NCBI GenBank assembly: GCA_964460905.1
Contig: CAYWRM010000012.1
Location: 35,084-99,083, forward strand
DNA from: GCA-002708315 sp964460905
GTDB taxonomy: Bacteria; Bacteroidota; Bacteroidia; Bacteroidales; F082
Reading direction: 5' to 3'
DNA length: 64,000 nt
Part shown: one piece after another, positions 27,134 through 35,790 of the stretch
Layout of the letters: the number at the start of each line of letters is the position of its first letter
Position numbering within the stretch: position 1 is the first letter of the stretch
Program-made: the position numbers and the translations under genes
Notes under the pieces: generated by a model
The model's input: only the letters and a program-made list of their open reading frames with translations
Database searches by the model: none
What the model was told of the DNA's origin: nothing

Positions 27134-27421
27134 TAGCGAGGGCAAGATTGCACTCTTTTGCAAATTTTGGTATGTGCGTGGGCTTCCTTTTTATGCGGGT
27201 CGGGAAAAACAAAATTATTTATGTAAGTCGATTTCCAATTATATGTTTAAATTCTCTTTTCAATATTTTCAATTTATGTTCTGCTGTTTTTCTTCCTCTG
27301 TCTTGCACCCAACTATAGTATAAGTATAACGAAACTATCTCACCTCAACAACCTTGTCAATATTTGCAAAGATGATCGGTGTTTATTTACTACGGAAAGA
27401 TAATTTAATGGTTTTTGTGTA
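27134..27421. repeat. island right edge: copy B of the repeat and a coding-like remnant
   Basis: Copy B (about 27134-27200) carries ACTCTTTTGCAAATTTTGGT at 27152-27171 and GTGCGTGGGC at 27174-27183, in the same orientation as copy A. Beyond it, minus-strand 27219-27344 is open for about 41 codons without a usual start. Its peptide is soluble and protein-like (for example YSWVQDRGRKTAEHKLKILK), suggesting a gene remnant of unknown family. No intact gene is supported. Confidence 0.5.
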
Positions 27422-27805
27422 TTATCTTAAGTTAACAAACTCCCAGGCTTTATCAATATCTTTCGCGTCAAAATACTTCATAGCCCTTCCTTTTTTGGAT
27501 TTGTTATAATCCAGGCTTTCCATTCCGATAGCAATTTTTTCCACTTTTGAATGCCCTACCATAGCAATATGCTTACAATGCTCAATGTTTTTCATCGAGA
27601 ACAAAGCATCGTTAATAATTGTTTTAAATGAAATATGGCTTACGGGTAGTTGATCGATTTTAAACAGAATATTTAGTTGTTGTTGTCCATCGTTCAGCAT
27701 CTCTTCGAACCAATTTTCAAATTGTTGTAGGTCTTCCTGAATGTATTCATCTACAATTTCTACAGCAAGAACATATTCACGTTCTGATTCTAATTTTTTA
27801 ATCAT
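27422..27805 (-). CDS. STAS/SEC14-like (SpoIIAA-like) protein
   Basis: This 127-residue protein fits the SpoIIAA-like/DUF3478 family: an early YVLAVEIVDEYIQEDLQQFENWFEEML, a central NILFKIDQLPVSHISFKTIINDALFSM, and the block CKHIAMVGHSKVEKIAIGMESL ending AMKYFDAKDIDKAWEFV. Family members have a STAS/CRAL-TRIO-like fold and may bind small lipophilic ligands. No enzymatic role is known. It is not part of the defence operon: a gap of about 300 nt and the repeat separate them. Confidence 0.78.
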   Translation of the reverse strand: MIKKLESEREYVLAVEIVDEYIQEDLQQFENWFEEMLNDGQQQLNILFKIDQLPVSHISFKTIINDALFSMKNIEHCKHIAMVGHSKVEKIAIGMESLDYNKSKKGRAMKYFDAKDIDKAWEFVNLR

Positions 27806-27954
27806 AATGGTTTCTTTAATTAGTGCTAGTTTGTAAAATTACTAAAAAACACAAGAATTTCAAAAACAAATCAAGATTTGTAAATATGTTTATGAATGAC
27901 ATCTTCAAATGTTAAACATTCATAAGTTTTTCCTTTAAAAATATAAATTGATTG

Positions 27955-27962
27955 TACATTTG
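27955..27962 (+). promoter_or_regulatory. predicted -7 box (TACATTTG) for the small lipoprotein gene
   Basis: The octamer TACATTTG matches TAnnTTTG and lies 30 nt before the ATG at 27992. No strong -33 element is visible. Confidence 0.35.
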
Positions 27963-27991
27963 CAATACGATAAAAAAGAAAAAGATTATAA

Positions 27992-28399
27992 ATGATGAAA
28001 CAATTTTTTAGACTATCTGGATTAATGATTGCTTTGGCAATATTCTTTAGTTCATGTGGTGGTTCTCCTGAAAGCAAACTAATTGGAACCTGGAAAGCTC
28101 AAAAAGTAGAAACAGATTTTGACGAGCAATATACAACTCCCGAAATGTTACGTCAGGTTGTTGAAATGCAAAAGGAAACATATTTTAGAATTACCGATGA
28201 TTCTACATTAGTTATAATCTCACCGGGTAATACTCATGAAACCAAATGGACACTCAACCCTGAAGATCAGGCCATAACATATTTTTTTGAGGGTAGCCCT
28301 AACTATCTTAATAGCCTTGGGACACTTACTGAAAGTAAAATTGTTAGTAAATCAAAAACACCCCTGGGTATTATTACCATATATTACGAAAAAGAATAA
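27992..28399 (+). CDS. small lipocalin-like lipoprotein
   Basis: This 135-residue protein has a lipoprotein signal (MIALAIFFSSCGG, Cys near residue 22). It is followed by SKLIGTWKAQKVETDF, a typical opening of Bacteroidota lipocalin-like domains, with alternating beta-strand pattern and a late TKWTLNPEDQAITYFFEG block. It is probably a periplasmic or outer-membrane small binding protein; the ligand is unknown. It converges with lnt, leaving an 18-nt gap. Confidence 0.65.
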   Translation: MMKQFFRLSGLMIALAIFFSSCGGSPESKLIGTWKAQKVETDFDEQYTTPEMLRQVVEMQKETYFRITDDSTLVIISPGNTHETKWTLNPEDQAITYFFEGSPNYLNSLGTLTESKIVSKSKTPLGIITIYYEKE

Positions 28400-28417
28400 G
28401 AGATAGAAGTTGGAAGT

Positions 28418-30028
28418 TTAATTCGGTTTTCTAACTCCTGACTTCTTCCGTAAATATCCTTGTGTAAAAGCAATTAGAATTAACAAGGCGCTCACAAAAG
28501 CCGAAGCTCGCGCAATATAATCTCCATTTTCTGTATAATAAGTTTTTTGATAATTGGCATTTAATGTTTGCTGAATTACAGCAGGTTCCCAATATGGAGT
28601 TTGTTGGAGTATATCACCACGCTGGTTTATAAAAGCCGAAATTCCTGTATTTGCTGATCTTGCAACACTCCGTCGGGTTTCAATTGCTCGAAGTACTGAA
28701 AACAAAAAGTGCTGTTTGTATCCGGGAGTATTTCCCCACCAACCATCATTTGTAATAACAAATATTAAACCTGCACCCAGATTTATCGAATTGGCAACAA
28801 ATTCGCCATAAACAGATTCATAACAAATTATTGGTGAAATGCTAATGCTATCGGAGTTTGACATTATCACCGGATGGTCTTCTCTACCCAGAGTTCCTGT
28901 TGTGCCACCCAGATCAATAGCAAGTTTCTCAATGGGTTTAAGAAACCACCATGAAGGCATAATTTCAACGCCAGGAGTTAATTTTGACTTATGGTGTAAT
29001 TGAAAATCTTGATCATCTTCAATAAGAATAGCTGTATTAAAAGCATAATAATAACCGGTGCTTTTCTTGAATTTTCGTGCCGCATTAGTCATCTTTTCAT
29101 CTTTCTTAACCAGCTTATAAGTTGTTCCGCCAATAACAATTGATGTTTTGGAAAATATTGTCAACGCTTTTTTGATTGATCGTAAACTTACTGATTTGTC
29201 CAGCCACTCTTCCCAAATATCCTCTTGCAATGCTGACTCTGGAAATATAAGAAAGTCTGTGGTATCAGTAATTAATCTGGAAGCCAGCTCTAAATTTTTA
29301 TCTAATATTTTTTCATAAGGCATGGAGTATTGTTCATTATATGGATCAATATTGGGTTGAACAACAACTATATCTACAGGGTTTTCTTCTTCATGATAAT
29401 TATTATAGATACTGACAGAAAAAATTAATGGTACAAGAATTACAATTACCAAAATTGATACTGATATTGCTAATTTAATATTGTTAACCTTGTGAATGAT
29501 GCTTGTAATAATATTGTAAATAATGATATTTACAATTATCACCCAAGCTGTACCGCCAAGGCTTCCAGTGTATTCATACCACTGAATCCACGTGTGCTTA
29601 GTAGCAAATACATTACCCAGGTTTAGCCATGACCATGTAAGATCCCAGTTCATATGAATATACTCCCAGGTTACCCAATAAAACAATAGGATAAATGCGC
29701 CCTTTTTGTTGTCAAATAGTTTTTTTCGGGATATATGATATAACTGAAAAACAATTGCAGTAAACAATGAATTCAAAATAAATGCCATTAATGCACCGCT
29801 TATTGTTGAGTTCCATATCCACCATGTAGTTAGGATATTCCATAAAAAGAATGTAAGCCATGAATACCAAAACATTCCTTTTTTGTTATTATCACCAAGA
29901 TATTGCTGAATAAATAATAACGGAACTAATGCTACAAATATCAAAGGTGTAAATCCGTTTACAGGCCAGGAAGCAAACAGTAATAGCCCGCTTAATATTG
30001 ATAATAATAAAAGAAATTTGATTTTCAT
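28418..30028 (-). CDS. lnt: apolipoprotein N-acyltransferase
   Basis: This 536-residue inner-membrane enzyme performs the third step of lipoprotein maturation. About seven N-terminal transmembrane helices (1-195) precede a nitrilase-fold domain with the catalytic triad visible: Glu in FLIFPESALQED, Lys in HHKSKLTPGVE and Cys in IICYESVYGEFV. A final TM lies at about 505-525. Several lipoproteins in this window are likely substrates. It heads the downstream side of a same-strand run including trpS and hflX. Confidence 0.95.
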   Translation of the reverse strand: MKIKFLLLLSILSGLLLFASWPVNGFTPLIFVALVPLLFIQQYLGDNNKKGMFWYSWLTFFLWNILTTWWIWNSTISGALMAFILNSLFTAIVFQLYHISRKKLFDNKKGAFILLFYWVTWEYIHMNWDLTWSWLNLGNVFATKHTWIQWYEYTGSLGGTAWVIIVNIIIYNIITSIIHKVNNIKLAISVSILVIVILVPLIFSVSIYNNYHEEENPVDIVVVQPNIDPYNEQYSMPYEKILDKNLELASRLITDTTDFLIFPESALQEDIWEEWLDKSVSLRSIKKALTIFSKTSIVIGGTTYKLVKKDEKMTNAARKFKKSTGYYYAFNTAILIEDDQDFQLHHKSKLTPGVEIMPSWWFLKPIEKLAIDLGGTTGTLGREDHPVIMSNSDSISISPIICYESVYGEFVANSINLGAGLIFVITNDGWWGNTPGYKQHFLFSVLRAIETRRSVARSANTGISAFINQRGDILQQTPYWEPAVIQQTLNANYQKTYYTENGDYIARASAFVSALLILIAFTQGYLRKKSGVRKPN

Positions 30029-30096
30029 CTAGTCAATTTTTTATGCTGTAAAATTATAACTGTTTTGATTATTGAAGCTTGATTATTGTTATTTAT

Positions 30097-30972
30097 TTAT
30101 TCTTGGTTATTAAGTGTTGTATTTTCATTTGAAGATAAAAAATTAATCACCCTATCCCAAAATCCATTCTCATAATGGCAGTTACTATGTCCTTTACCCT
30201 CAATGGCCCATAATTTTGCCTGCCCGTTATTTGCTGCATTAAGTATTAATTTTGACTGTGAAAAAGGCACAACCTTATCTTTTGTTCCGTGAATAAGAAG
30301 TACTTTGGCCCGGGTTTTGAATACGTTATTACAAGTAGAAAGTTCTTTGAAGCTACTACCAATTCTTTTTTCCATAACTTTAAAAGCGAGCCATATTATT
30401 GGTTTGGGAATGTGCTTTTTGCGTATGTGCATTGTCATAACATCTGCAGGGTTTGAAGGGGCACCAATGGTAATTATTTTTTTGATTCTTGAATCGGCAG
30501 CAGCAGCATAAATTGATGCTGCACCGCCTATGGATAATCCAATGAGGAAAACATTATCTTTTTCAGTTATTGGATCGGCTTCAATAAAATCAATACTTGC
30601 ACTTATATCCTGAGCAAATTTCACCATTGATGAAAATTTATCATGGTCACTATTACCATGATGTCGTGTATCGAAGGCCAGCAGATTGAATCCATTGTCC
30701 TGAAGATTTTTTATATAAGGAATAAGTCTTCCTGCATTTCTTCCCCAACCATGCATTAATATTATTGTTGGAGCTTTTTCTTCTGCCTTTAGCCACCATC
30801 CAAACAGTCTCTTATTATTTTTTGTTGGAATACTAACTTCCTCAAATTTAATACCCTCATCCTTAGGTGTGCTAGAGTGCCTCTTATGAGGTTTGCTGAA
30901 GCTGAGAATAATTATAAACCCCAACACTAAACCTACAACTAAAATAATCGTTATAATTGATAAAATAATCAT
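30097..30972 (-). CDS. alpha/beta hydrolase with N-terminal membrane anchor
   Basis: This 291-residue protein begins with one TM helix (about 3-27), then an alpha/beta-hydrolase core: oxyanion region ILMHGWGRNAGR, nucleophile elbow GLSIGG, acid in LLIHGTKDKVVPFSQS and His in IEGKGHSN. The triad is complete. The substrate is unknown; serine esterase or acyl hydrolase activity is plausible. It sits between lnt and the lysoplasmalogenase-like gene, suggesting a lipid-related context, though this may be coincidental. Confidence 0.85.
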   Translation of the reverse strand: MIILSIITIILVVGLVLGFIIILSFSKPHKRHSSTPKDEGIKFEEVSIPTKNNKRLFGWWLKAEEKAPTIILMHGWGRNAGRLIPYIKNLQDNGFNLLAFDTRHHGNSDHDKFSSMVKFAQDISASIDFIEADPITEKDNVFLIGLSIGGAASIYAAAADSRIKKIITIGAPSNPADVMTMHIRKKHIPKPIIWLAFKVMEKRIGSSFKELSTCNNVFKTRAKVLLIHGTKDKVVPFSQSKLILNAANNGQAKLWAIEGKGHSNCHYENGFWDRVINFLSSNENTTLNNQE

Positions 30973-30984
30973 TTGAAATATAAT

Positions 30985-31611
30985 TTATATCGACAATGCA
31001 ATAAATATTTGGGCTCCCCAATAAGTTGTATGAATTAGCAGGGAAGATAATTTGAAGCTTTTAATAAATCTGGCATAAGCCAGAATAGAATCGGAGATAA
31101 CAAATAAAATTGCACCTATAAAAACATAAAATGCTGATGTTTGAGCCAGATAATAATATCTCCCGGTGGCTTGCCACATAAAAATCATCAATATAAATGC
31201 ATATATAATAACCGGCAACTTCATTTTTCCGGTTTTGGGCAATAGTACCCAGAGGAAAAGAGTAGTATAAATTGCAGCAGGAATTAAGTATTCAAGATCA
31301 AGAAATGGACCGAAACCTGAGCTAAAAGCTGCTATATAAAAAATGTGTGCAATAAAAAATGATGCTAATCCAACGACAAACTTATCAGTTGGTAACATAA
31401 GGAAGATATCACCAATGAGTGAAAAAGTCAATCCGGCTAAAATCAGAAAACCATATAAATCAAATACTTCAGATTGTTGAAGTAACGCCAGCACAATAAT
31501 TAGTATTGTGGTTAGGGGTTTAAACACATATTTCAACATCTGGTTTTTTGTGATATCAAAATAGATATATAAACCTGCTGAGATTAAAATTGTTATTATA
31601 AGTAAGCTCAT
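30985..31611 (-). CDS. YhhN/TMEM86 family (lysoplasmalogenase-like) membrane protein
   Basis: This 208-residue polytopic protein with about eight TM helices matches the YhhN family: GLTFSLIGDIFLMLP, FIAHIFYIAAFS and VFIGAILFVISDSILAYARF, where the Asp residues of GDxxL and SDS are the conserved putative catalytic residues. Characterised relatives hydrolyse lysoplasmalogens. It lies 12 nt upstream of the alpha/beta-hydrolase gene on the same strand. Confidence 0.85.
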   Translation of the reverse strand: MSLLIITILISAGLYIYFDITKNQMLKYVFKPLTTILIIVLALLQQSEVFDLYGFLILAGLTFSLIGDIFLMLPTDKFVVGLASFFIAHIFYIAAFSSGFGPFLDLEYLIPAAIYTTLFLWVLLPKTGKMKLPVIIYAFILMIFMWQATGRYYYLAQTSAFYVFIGAILFVISDSILAYARFIKSFKLSSLLIHTTYWGAQIFIALSI

Positions 31612-31641
31612 ACACAGTAACTTAAAAACTTAAACTTATTA

Positions 31642-32841
31642 TTAGTAAAGAAAATTGTTATACGGGTATCGAATAGCATGAACCTCTTTAATATTATCAT
31701 AAAGCAGAGCACGGAATTCATGATAGTTTTCCTTTGTTTTAGCACTTATAAAAATGCATGGATGATTGTCCTTAGCCATCCAGCTGTTTTTTAAATTGGG
31801 GAGACTAATATTTTCTTTGGTTTCAGGCAGCAAGTCATCTTCTTCTTTTTCAACCCATTTGTATGCATCCACCTTATTAAATACCATAATAACCTTTTTG
31901 TCACCAGCGCCTATTTCACTTAGAGTTTGGGTAACTGTTTTTATTTGGTCTTCAAATTCTGGATGACTTATATCAACCACATGTATTAGAATATCTGATT
32001 CTCTAACTTCATCAAGTGTAGACTTAAACGACTCAACCAAACCATGGGGAAGCTTTCTTATAAAACCCACAGTATCAGACAGCAAGAAGGGTAGGTTGTC
32101 TACAACTACTTTGCGGACAGTTGTGTCCAGAGTGGCAAACAATTTATTTTCTGCAAATACTTCTGACTTGCTTAATAATGTCATAATTGTTGATTTCCCA
32201 ACATTGGTATAGCCAACAAGGGCAACGCGAATTAATTGTCCCCTATTTTTACGTTGTGTAGCTTTTTGCTTGTCAATTTGAATAAGCTTCTTTTTTAGGA
32301 GGCTTATTTTATCGCGTATAATCCTTCGGTCGGTTTCAATTTCTGTTTCACCAGGACCACGAAGTCCGATTCCACCACGTTGCCTTTCAAGGTGAGTCCA
32401 CATTCCGGTAAGTCGTGGAAGGAGATATTGATATTGAGCCAGCTCAACCTGTACTTTTGCATGAGCCGTTTGAGCTCGTTTTGCAAAGATGTCTAAGATG
32501 AGGTTAGTACGATCAAGGATTTTACATTCCAGAGCTTTTTCAAGGTTTCTGATCTGTGATCCACCCAATTCATCATCAAAAATAACCATATCGATTTCAG
32601 CAGCTTTAACATATTGCCTGATTTCTTCAAGCTTACCTGTGCCAACATAGGTTCGTGAGTTTGGAGAATCAAGACGTTGTGTAAACCTCTCAACGGTAAC
32701 TCCCCCGGCAGTTTCAACTAAAAAAGCAAGCTCATCGAGGTATTCTTGTACTTTTTCTTTTTGCTGGGCATTGGTTATAAGCCCAACCAGAATTGCTGTT
32801 TCTGGCTTTTGCTTAATTGTTGTATTTTTTTTCTCTATCAA
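31642..32841 (-). CDS. hflX: ribosome-associated GTPase HflX
   Basis: This 399-residue GTPase has the HflX N-terminal nucleotide-binding domain (TYVGTGKLEEIRQYV, FDDELGGSQIRNLEK), the linker LTHL-type block MWTHLERQRGGIGLRGPGETEIETDRR, and G motifs GYTNVGKSTIM (G1), DTVGFIRKLPH (G3) and FNKVDAY (G4). HflX splits stalled or heat-damaged ribosomes. It starts 9 nt after the trpS stop and so is probably driven from the trpS promoter. Confidence 0.95.
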   Translation of the reverse strand: MIEKKNTTIKQKPETAILVGLITNAQQKEKVQEYLDELAFLVETAGGVTVERFTQRLDSPNSRTYVGTGKLEEIRQYVKAAEIDMVIFDDELGGSQIRNLEKALECKILDRTNLILDIFAKRAQTAHAKVQVELAQYQYLLPRLTGMWTHLERQRGGIGLRGPGETEIETDRRIIRDKISLLKKKLIQIDKQKATQRKNRGQLIRVALVGYTNVGKSTIMTLLSKSEVFAENKLFATLDTTVRKVVVDNLPFLLSDTVGFIRKLPHGLVESFKSTLDEVRESDILIHVVDISHPEFEDQIKTVTQTLSEIGAGDKKVIMVFNKVDAYKWVEKEEDDLLPETKENISLPNLKNSWMAKDNHPCIFISAKTKENYHEFRALLYDNIKEVHAIRYPYNNFLY

Positions 32842-32850
32842 TTAACCTGT

Positions 32851-33858
32851 TTAAAAGTATTTTCTAAAACCAATTATTTTTCTAACTTCATTAATTGTTT
32901 TACGACCGCTTTCACGAGCTTTTTCGGCGCCCATATTCATTACGTTTTTGATATAATCTTCATTGGATGAAAGTTCGGCAATCTTTTCGCGAAAAGGTTC
33001 AGTAAAAGCAATCATATCTTCTGCCAATTGTTTTTTAAGATCACCATATCGGATGGTGCAATTGTTATATTGATCATTAAAAAATTCAACAGCTTCGGGT
33101 TCAGAAACTATTTTCATTAATGAAAATAAGTTCTCAATGGCTTCGGGTTTTTTTTGATTCATTTTGGTCGGACCACTGTCAGTTACAGCACGCATTACTT
33201 TTTTTCGTAACTTTTTCGGGTCATCATTAAGGAATATGGCATTGCCTTCACTTTCCGATTTACCCATTTTACCCGATCCATCAAGCCCGGGAATTTTAAC
33301 CAGCTGTTCCCCAAAATTATATGCACTCGGTATTGGAAAAAAGTCAGTATTATACATATTATTAAAGCGCCGCGCAAATGTTCTTGTCATTTCAAGGTTT
33401 TGTTCCTGATCTTTACCAACGGGCACTTTTGCAGCTTTGTGAATAATAATATCGGCAGCCATTAATGTTGGATAAGTTAGTAATCCAGCGTTAACGTTAT
33501 TAGGCTGTTTTCTTGCTTTTTCCTTAAAAGTTGTTACTCTTTCCAATTCTCCCATGTATGCATTCATGTTAAGGAAAAGGTAAAGCTCAGCTGTCTCAGG
33601 CAAATCACTTTGTAGATAAAGTGTAGCTTTTTCAGGATTAAGCCCGGCTGCTAAATATTCCACAAGTACTTGTTTAACGTTGCTTTGCAAGTTGCCTGGG
33701 GTTGGGTGGGTTGTAAGTGAGTGATAATCTGCTATAAAAAAGAAACACTCGTTAGTTTCTTGCATTTTCACAAAATTCTTCACCGCACCGAAGTAATTAC
33801 CCAGATGCAAGTTACCTGTTGGCCGTATACCACTTAATACTATTTCTTTGTTGGTCAT
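32851..33858 (-). CDS. trpS: tryptophanyl-tRNA synthetase
   Basis: This is a 335-residue class I synthetase. The HIGH-like signature is GNLHLGNYFGAV and the KMSKS loop appears as GKMGKSESEGNAIFL. LSGIRPTGNLHLGNY and FFIADYHSLTTH are characteristic of TrpRS. The length is standard. It is the first gene of a run trpS-hflX-yhhN-hydrolase-lnt with gaps of 9, 30, 12 and 68 nt. A TACTTTTG box lies upstream at 33882-33889. Confidence 0.96.
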   Translation of the reverse strand: MTNKEIVLSGIRPTGNLHLGNYFGAVKNFVKMQETNECFFFIADYHSLTTHPTPGNLQSNVKQVLVEYLAAGLNPEKATLYLQSDLPETAELYLFLNMNAYMGELERVTTFKEKARKQPNNVNAGLLTYPTLMAADIIIHKAAKVPVGKDQEQNLEMTRTFARRFNNMYNTDFFPIPSAYNFGEQLVKIPGLDGSGKMGKSESEGNAIFLNDDPKKLRKKVMRAVTDSGPTKMNQKKPEAIENLFSLMKIVSEPEAVEFFNDQYNNCTIRYGDLKKQLAEDMIAFTEPFREKIAELSSNEDYIKNVMNMGAEKARESGRKTINEVRKIIGFRKYF

Positions 33859-33881
33859 TCTATATTAAAAATTTAAGACTG

Positions 33882-33889
33882 CAAAAGTA
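33882..33889 (-). promoter_or_regulatory. predicted -7 box (TACTTTTG) for trpS
   Basis: The minus strand reads TACTTTTGCA, 24 nt upstream of the trpS start. It is identical to boxes before the helicase, ABC-F and ClC genes. Confidence 0.45.
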
Positions 33890-34000
33890 GTAAAAAAGGT
33901 GAAGGTTGGTAAGATTATGCTTGAGGGTAAGATAGTGTTAATCATCTTTTTCAAACAGTTAATGCCCCAGACTATCTAACAGATCTTCATTATTAATAAT

Positions 34001-34034
34001 AAAAAACCCTTCTATTCAGATTATAGAAGGGTTT
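34001..34034 (-). terminator. rho-independent terminator of the peroxiredoxin gene
   Basis: A perfect 12-bp stem (34004-34015 with 34023-34034, arms AAACCCTTCTAT and ATAGAAGGGTTT) with a 7-nt loop is followed on the minus strand by a six-T run. It lies 27 nt beyond the peroxiredoxin stop. Confidence 0.8.
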
Positions 34035-34060
34035 GAAACTTAAGTTATAATGAGTGTGGA

Positions 34061-34714
34061 CTACAAGTCTCTTTTAACCAGATAAAAGTCAACTTTATCA
34101 TCAGATTTTAAATCAACTCTTTCTTGCATCTCGTCAAGATCCTTTGGTGGAGGAACAATTACTTTTTCCCCTTTAACCCAGTCAAGAGGTAGAGCAACTT
34201 TAAATTTATCTGAAATTTGTAAACCTTCAAGTACACGTAATATTTCATCCATATTACGCCCTACATTTAATGGGTAATACATTATCAGTCTGATTTTATT
34301 GTCAGGATCTATAAAGAATACGGCACGAACAGCTGCTGTTTCACTTTCATTTGGCTGCAACATTCCGTAAAGCTTTGACACTTTCATGTCGATATCAGCA
34401 ATAATTGGGAAATCAAAATAAACTCCGGTATTTTCCCTTACGTTATTAACCCATGCTAAATGCGCGTGAATACTGTCAATACTTAACCCTATTAGTTCAG
34501 TGTTTAATACGTCAAACTCACCTTTTCTAAGAGCAAAGCCTGTCATCTCTGTTGTACAAACAGGAGTAAAGTCGGCAGGGTGTGAAAACATTACTTTCCA
34601 TTTTCCCGGTGCATAATCCGAAAATTTAATTTTTCCTTTTGTTGTTACTGCTTCAAAATCAGGAGCGATGTCGCCAATACGTGGCATTTGGTTTACAATT
34701 ACTTCATTTTCCAT
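34061..34714 (-). CDS. 1-Cys type peroxiredoxin (Prx6 subfamily)
   Basis: This 217-residue thiol peroxidase has the peroxidatic Cys53 in FSHPADFTPVCTTE (the usual P-x3-T-x2-C). No other cysteine is visible, so it is a 1-Cys enzyme. The extended C-terminus (ALPLDWVKGEKVIVPPPKDLDEMQERVD) is the Prx6-subfamily dimerisation arm. It reduces H2O2 or alkyl hydroperoxides. The gene is divergent from oxyR, and a promoter with TTTG and TATTTTTG elements lies at about 34761-34792, below an OxyR-like ATAG-N7-CTAT site. Confidence 0.93.
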   Translation of the reverse strand: MENEVIVNQMPRIGDIAPDFEAVTTKGKIKFSDYAPGKWKVMFSHPADFTPVCTTEMTGFALRKGEFDVLNTELIGLSIDSIHAHLAWVNNVRENTGVYFDFPIIADIDMKVSKLYGMLQPNESETAAVRAVFFIDPDNKIRLIMYYPLNVGRNMDEILRVLEGLQISDKFKVALPLDWVKGEKVIVPPPKDLDEMQERVDLKSDDKVDFYLVKRDL

Positions 34715-34760
34715 TTTATAATTTTTTAATTTGATTAATAATTTTAAATAATTTATGAAG

Positions 34761-34792
34761 CAAAAATACAGCCATTACTATCATTTGTCAAA
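34761..34792 (-). promoter_or_regulatory. sigma-ABfr-type promoter for the peroxiredoxin gene
   Basis: On the minus strand TTTG (34789-34792) and TATTTTTG (34761-34768) are separated by 20 nt, a good match to the Bacteroidota -33/-7 promoter. It ends about 46 nt before the start codon. Confidence 0.6.
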
Positions 34793-34802
34793 TCAATTGT
34801 TT

Positions 34803-34827
34803 CTATAATATGATAGAATTTATCTAT
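34803..34827. promoter_or_regulatory. OxyR-like binding site
   Basis: ATAG (34813-34816), seven bases, then CTAT (34824-34827) reproduces the E. coli OxyR half-site pattern ATAG-N7-CTAT exactly; another CTAT lies at 34803-34806. The site is just upstream of the peroxiredoxin -33 element. It also overlaps the TATATTTG (34825-34832) preceding oxyR, so activation of prx and autorepression are plausible. Confidence 0.55.
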
Positions 34828-34836
34828 ATTTGTAAT

Positions 34837-35778
34837 ATGATTACATTGATACAATTAGAATATGTAGTTGCTGTTGACACTTACAGGCATTTTGCTACTG
34901 CTGCTGAAAAATGTTTTGTAACTCAGCCTACACTAAGTATGCAGATAAAAAAACTTGAAAATAATCTAGATATTATTTTGTTTGACAGAACGAAACAACC
35001 GGTTATACCAACTGAGTCAGGGATAAAAATTATTGAGCAAGCCAGAATTGTACTTCGCGAATCAAATAGGATAAATCAGATAGTTAATGAAGTAAGAAAT
35101 AATGTAAGCGGTGAGTTGCGTATTGGTATAATACCAACAATTGCTCCCTATTTATTGCCATTGTTCACCGGCAATTACAAGCGGTTATATCCAAATGTAA
35201 GATTAAAGGTTGAAGAAATGGTAACAGATAAGATTATTGATAATCTTAGTAAAGACCTTATAGATGTTGGAATATTAGTTACTCCTTTAAATGATAGTAC
35301 CATTCTTGAAAAGCCTCTTTACTATGAAGAAATGATGATTTATACAAACACTGATCACCCTCTTGCAACGCAATCTATTATTAGAATAAAGGATATAGCT
35401 ACTCCGGAAATATGGTTGTTAAATGATGGTCATTGTTTCAGACATCAAATAGTAAACTTATGTGATTTGCATGACATAGAATCTGATAGTTTGCCTTTTG
35501 AGTTTGAAGGGGGATCACTGGATACACTGATGAGGATTATTGATAAAGAAGGAGGATATACTTTGATTCCTGAACTTGCAGGTATTGATTTAGATGAGCG
35601 AAAGCAAAATCAGCTCAAGCAATTTACAAATGTTGTTCCATTGCGTGAGGTTAGTCTTATTACAACAAGGCAATTCGCCAAAACAAAGTTAATTGAATTA
35701 CTTGCCGAAAGCATCATGAAATCAGTTCCAAATAAACTGTTGAATAAGGATAGGGGTACTGTTGTTGAATGGAAATAA
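34837..35778 (+). CDS. oxyR: hydrogen peroxide-sensing LysR regulator OxyR
   Basis: This 313-residue LysR-family protein has the HTH LEYVVAVDTYRHFATAAEKCFVTQPTLSMQIKKLENNL. The sensor domain contains GHCFRHQIVNLC: Cys200 and Cys209 in this numbering correspond to E. coli OxyR Cys199 and Cys208, which form the regulatory disulfide. I chose the ATG at 34837 (MITLIQLEYV) as the family start; the upstream in-frame ATG lies in the operator. It is divergent from its likely target, the 1-Cys peroxiredoxin. Confidence 0.94.
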   Translation: MITLIQLEYVVAVDTYRHFATAAEKCFVTQPTLSMQIKKLENNLDIILFDRTKQPVIPTESGIKIIEQARIVLRESNRINQIVNEVRNNVSGELRIGIIPTIAPYLLPLFTGNYKRLYPNVRLKVEEMVTDKIIDNLSKDLIDVGILVTPLNDSTILEKPLYYEEMMIYTNTDHPLATQSIIRIKDIATPEIWLLNDGHCFRHQIVNLCDLHDIESDSLPFEFEGGSLDTLMRIIDKEGGYTLIPELAGIDLDERKQNQLKQFTNVVPLREVSLITTRQFAKTKLIELLAESIMKSVPNKLLNKDRGTVVEWK

Positions 35779-35790
35779 ATCTAGTTACTT

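Noticed and set aside
27106..27318. Possible plus-strand 70-residue protein upstream of vsr
   Set aside because: It overlaps repeat copy B, and the opposite strand in the same place gives a more protein-like peptide.
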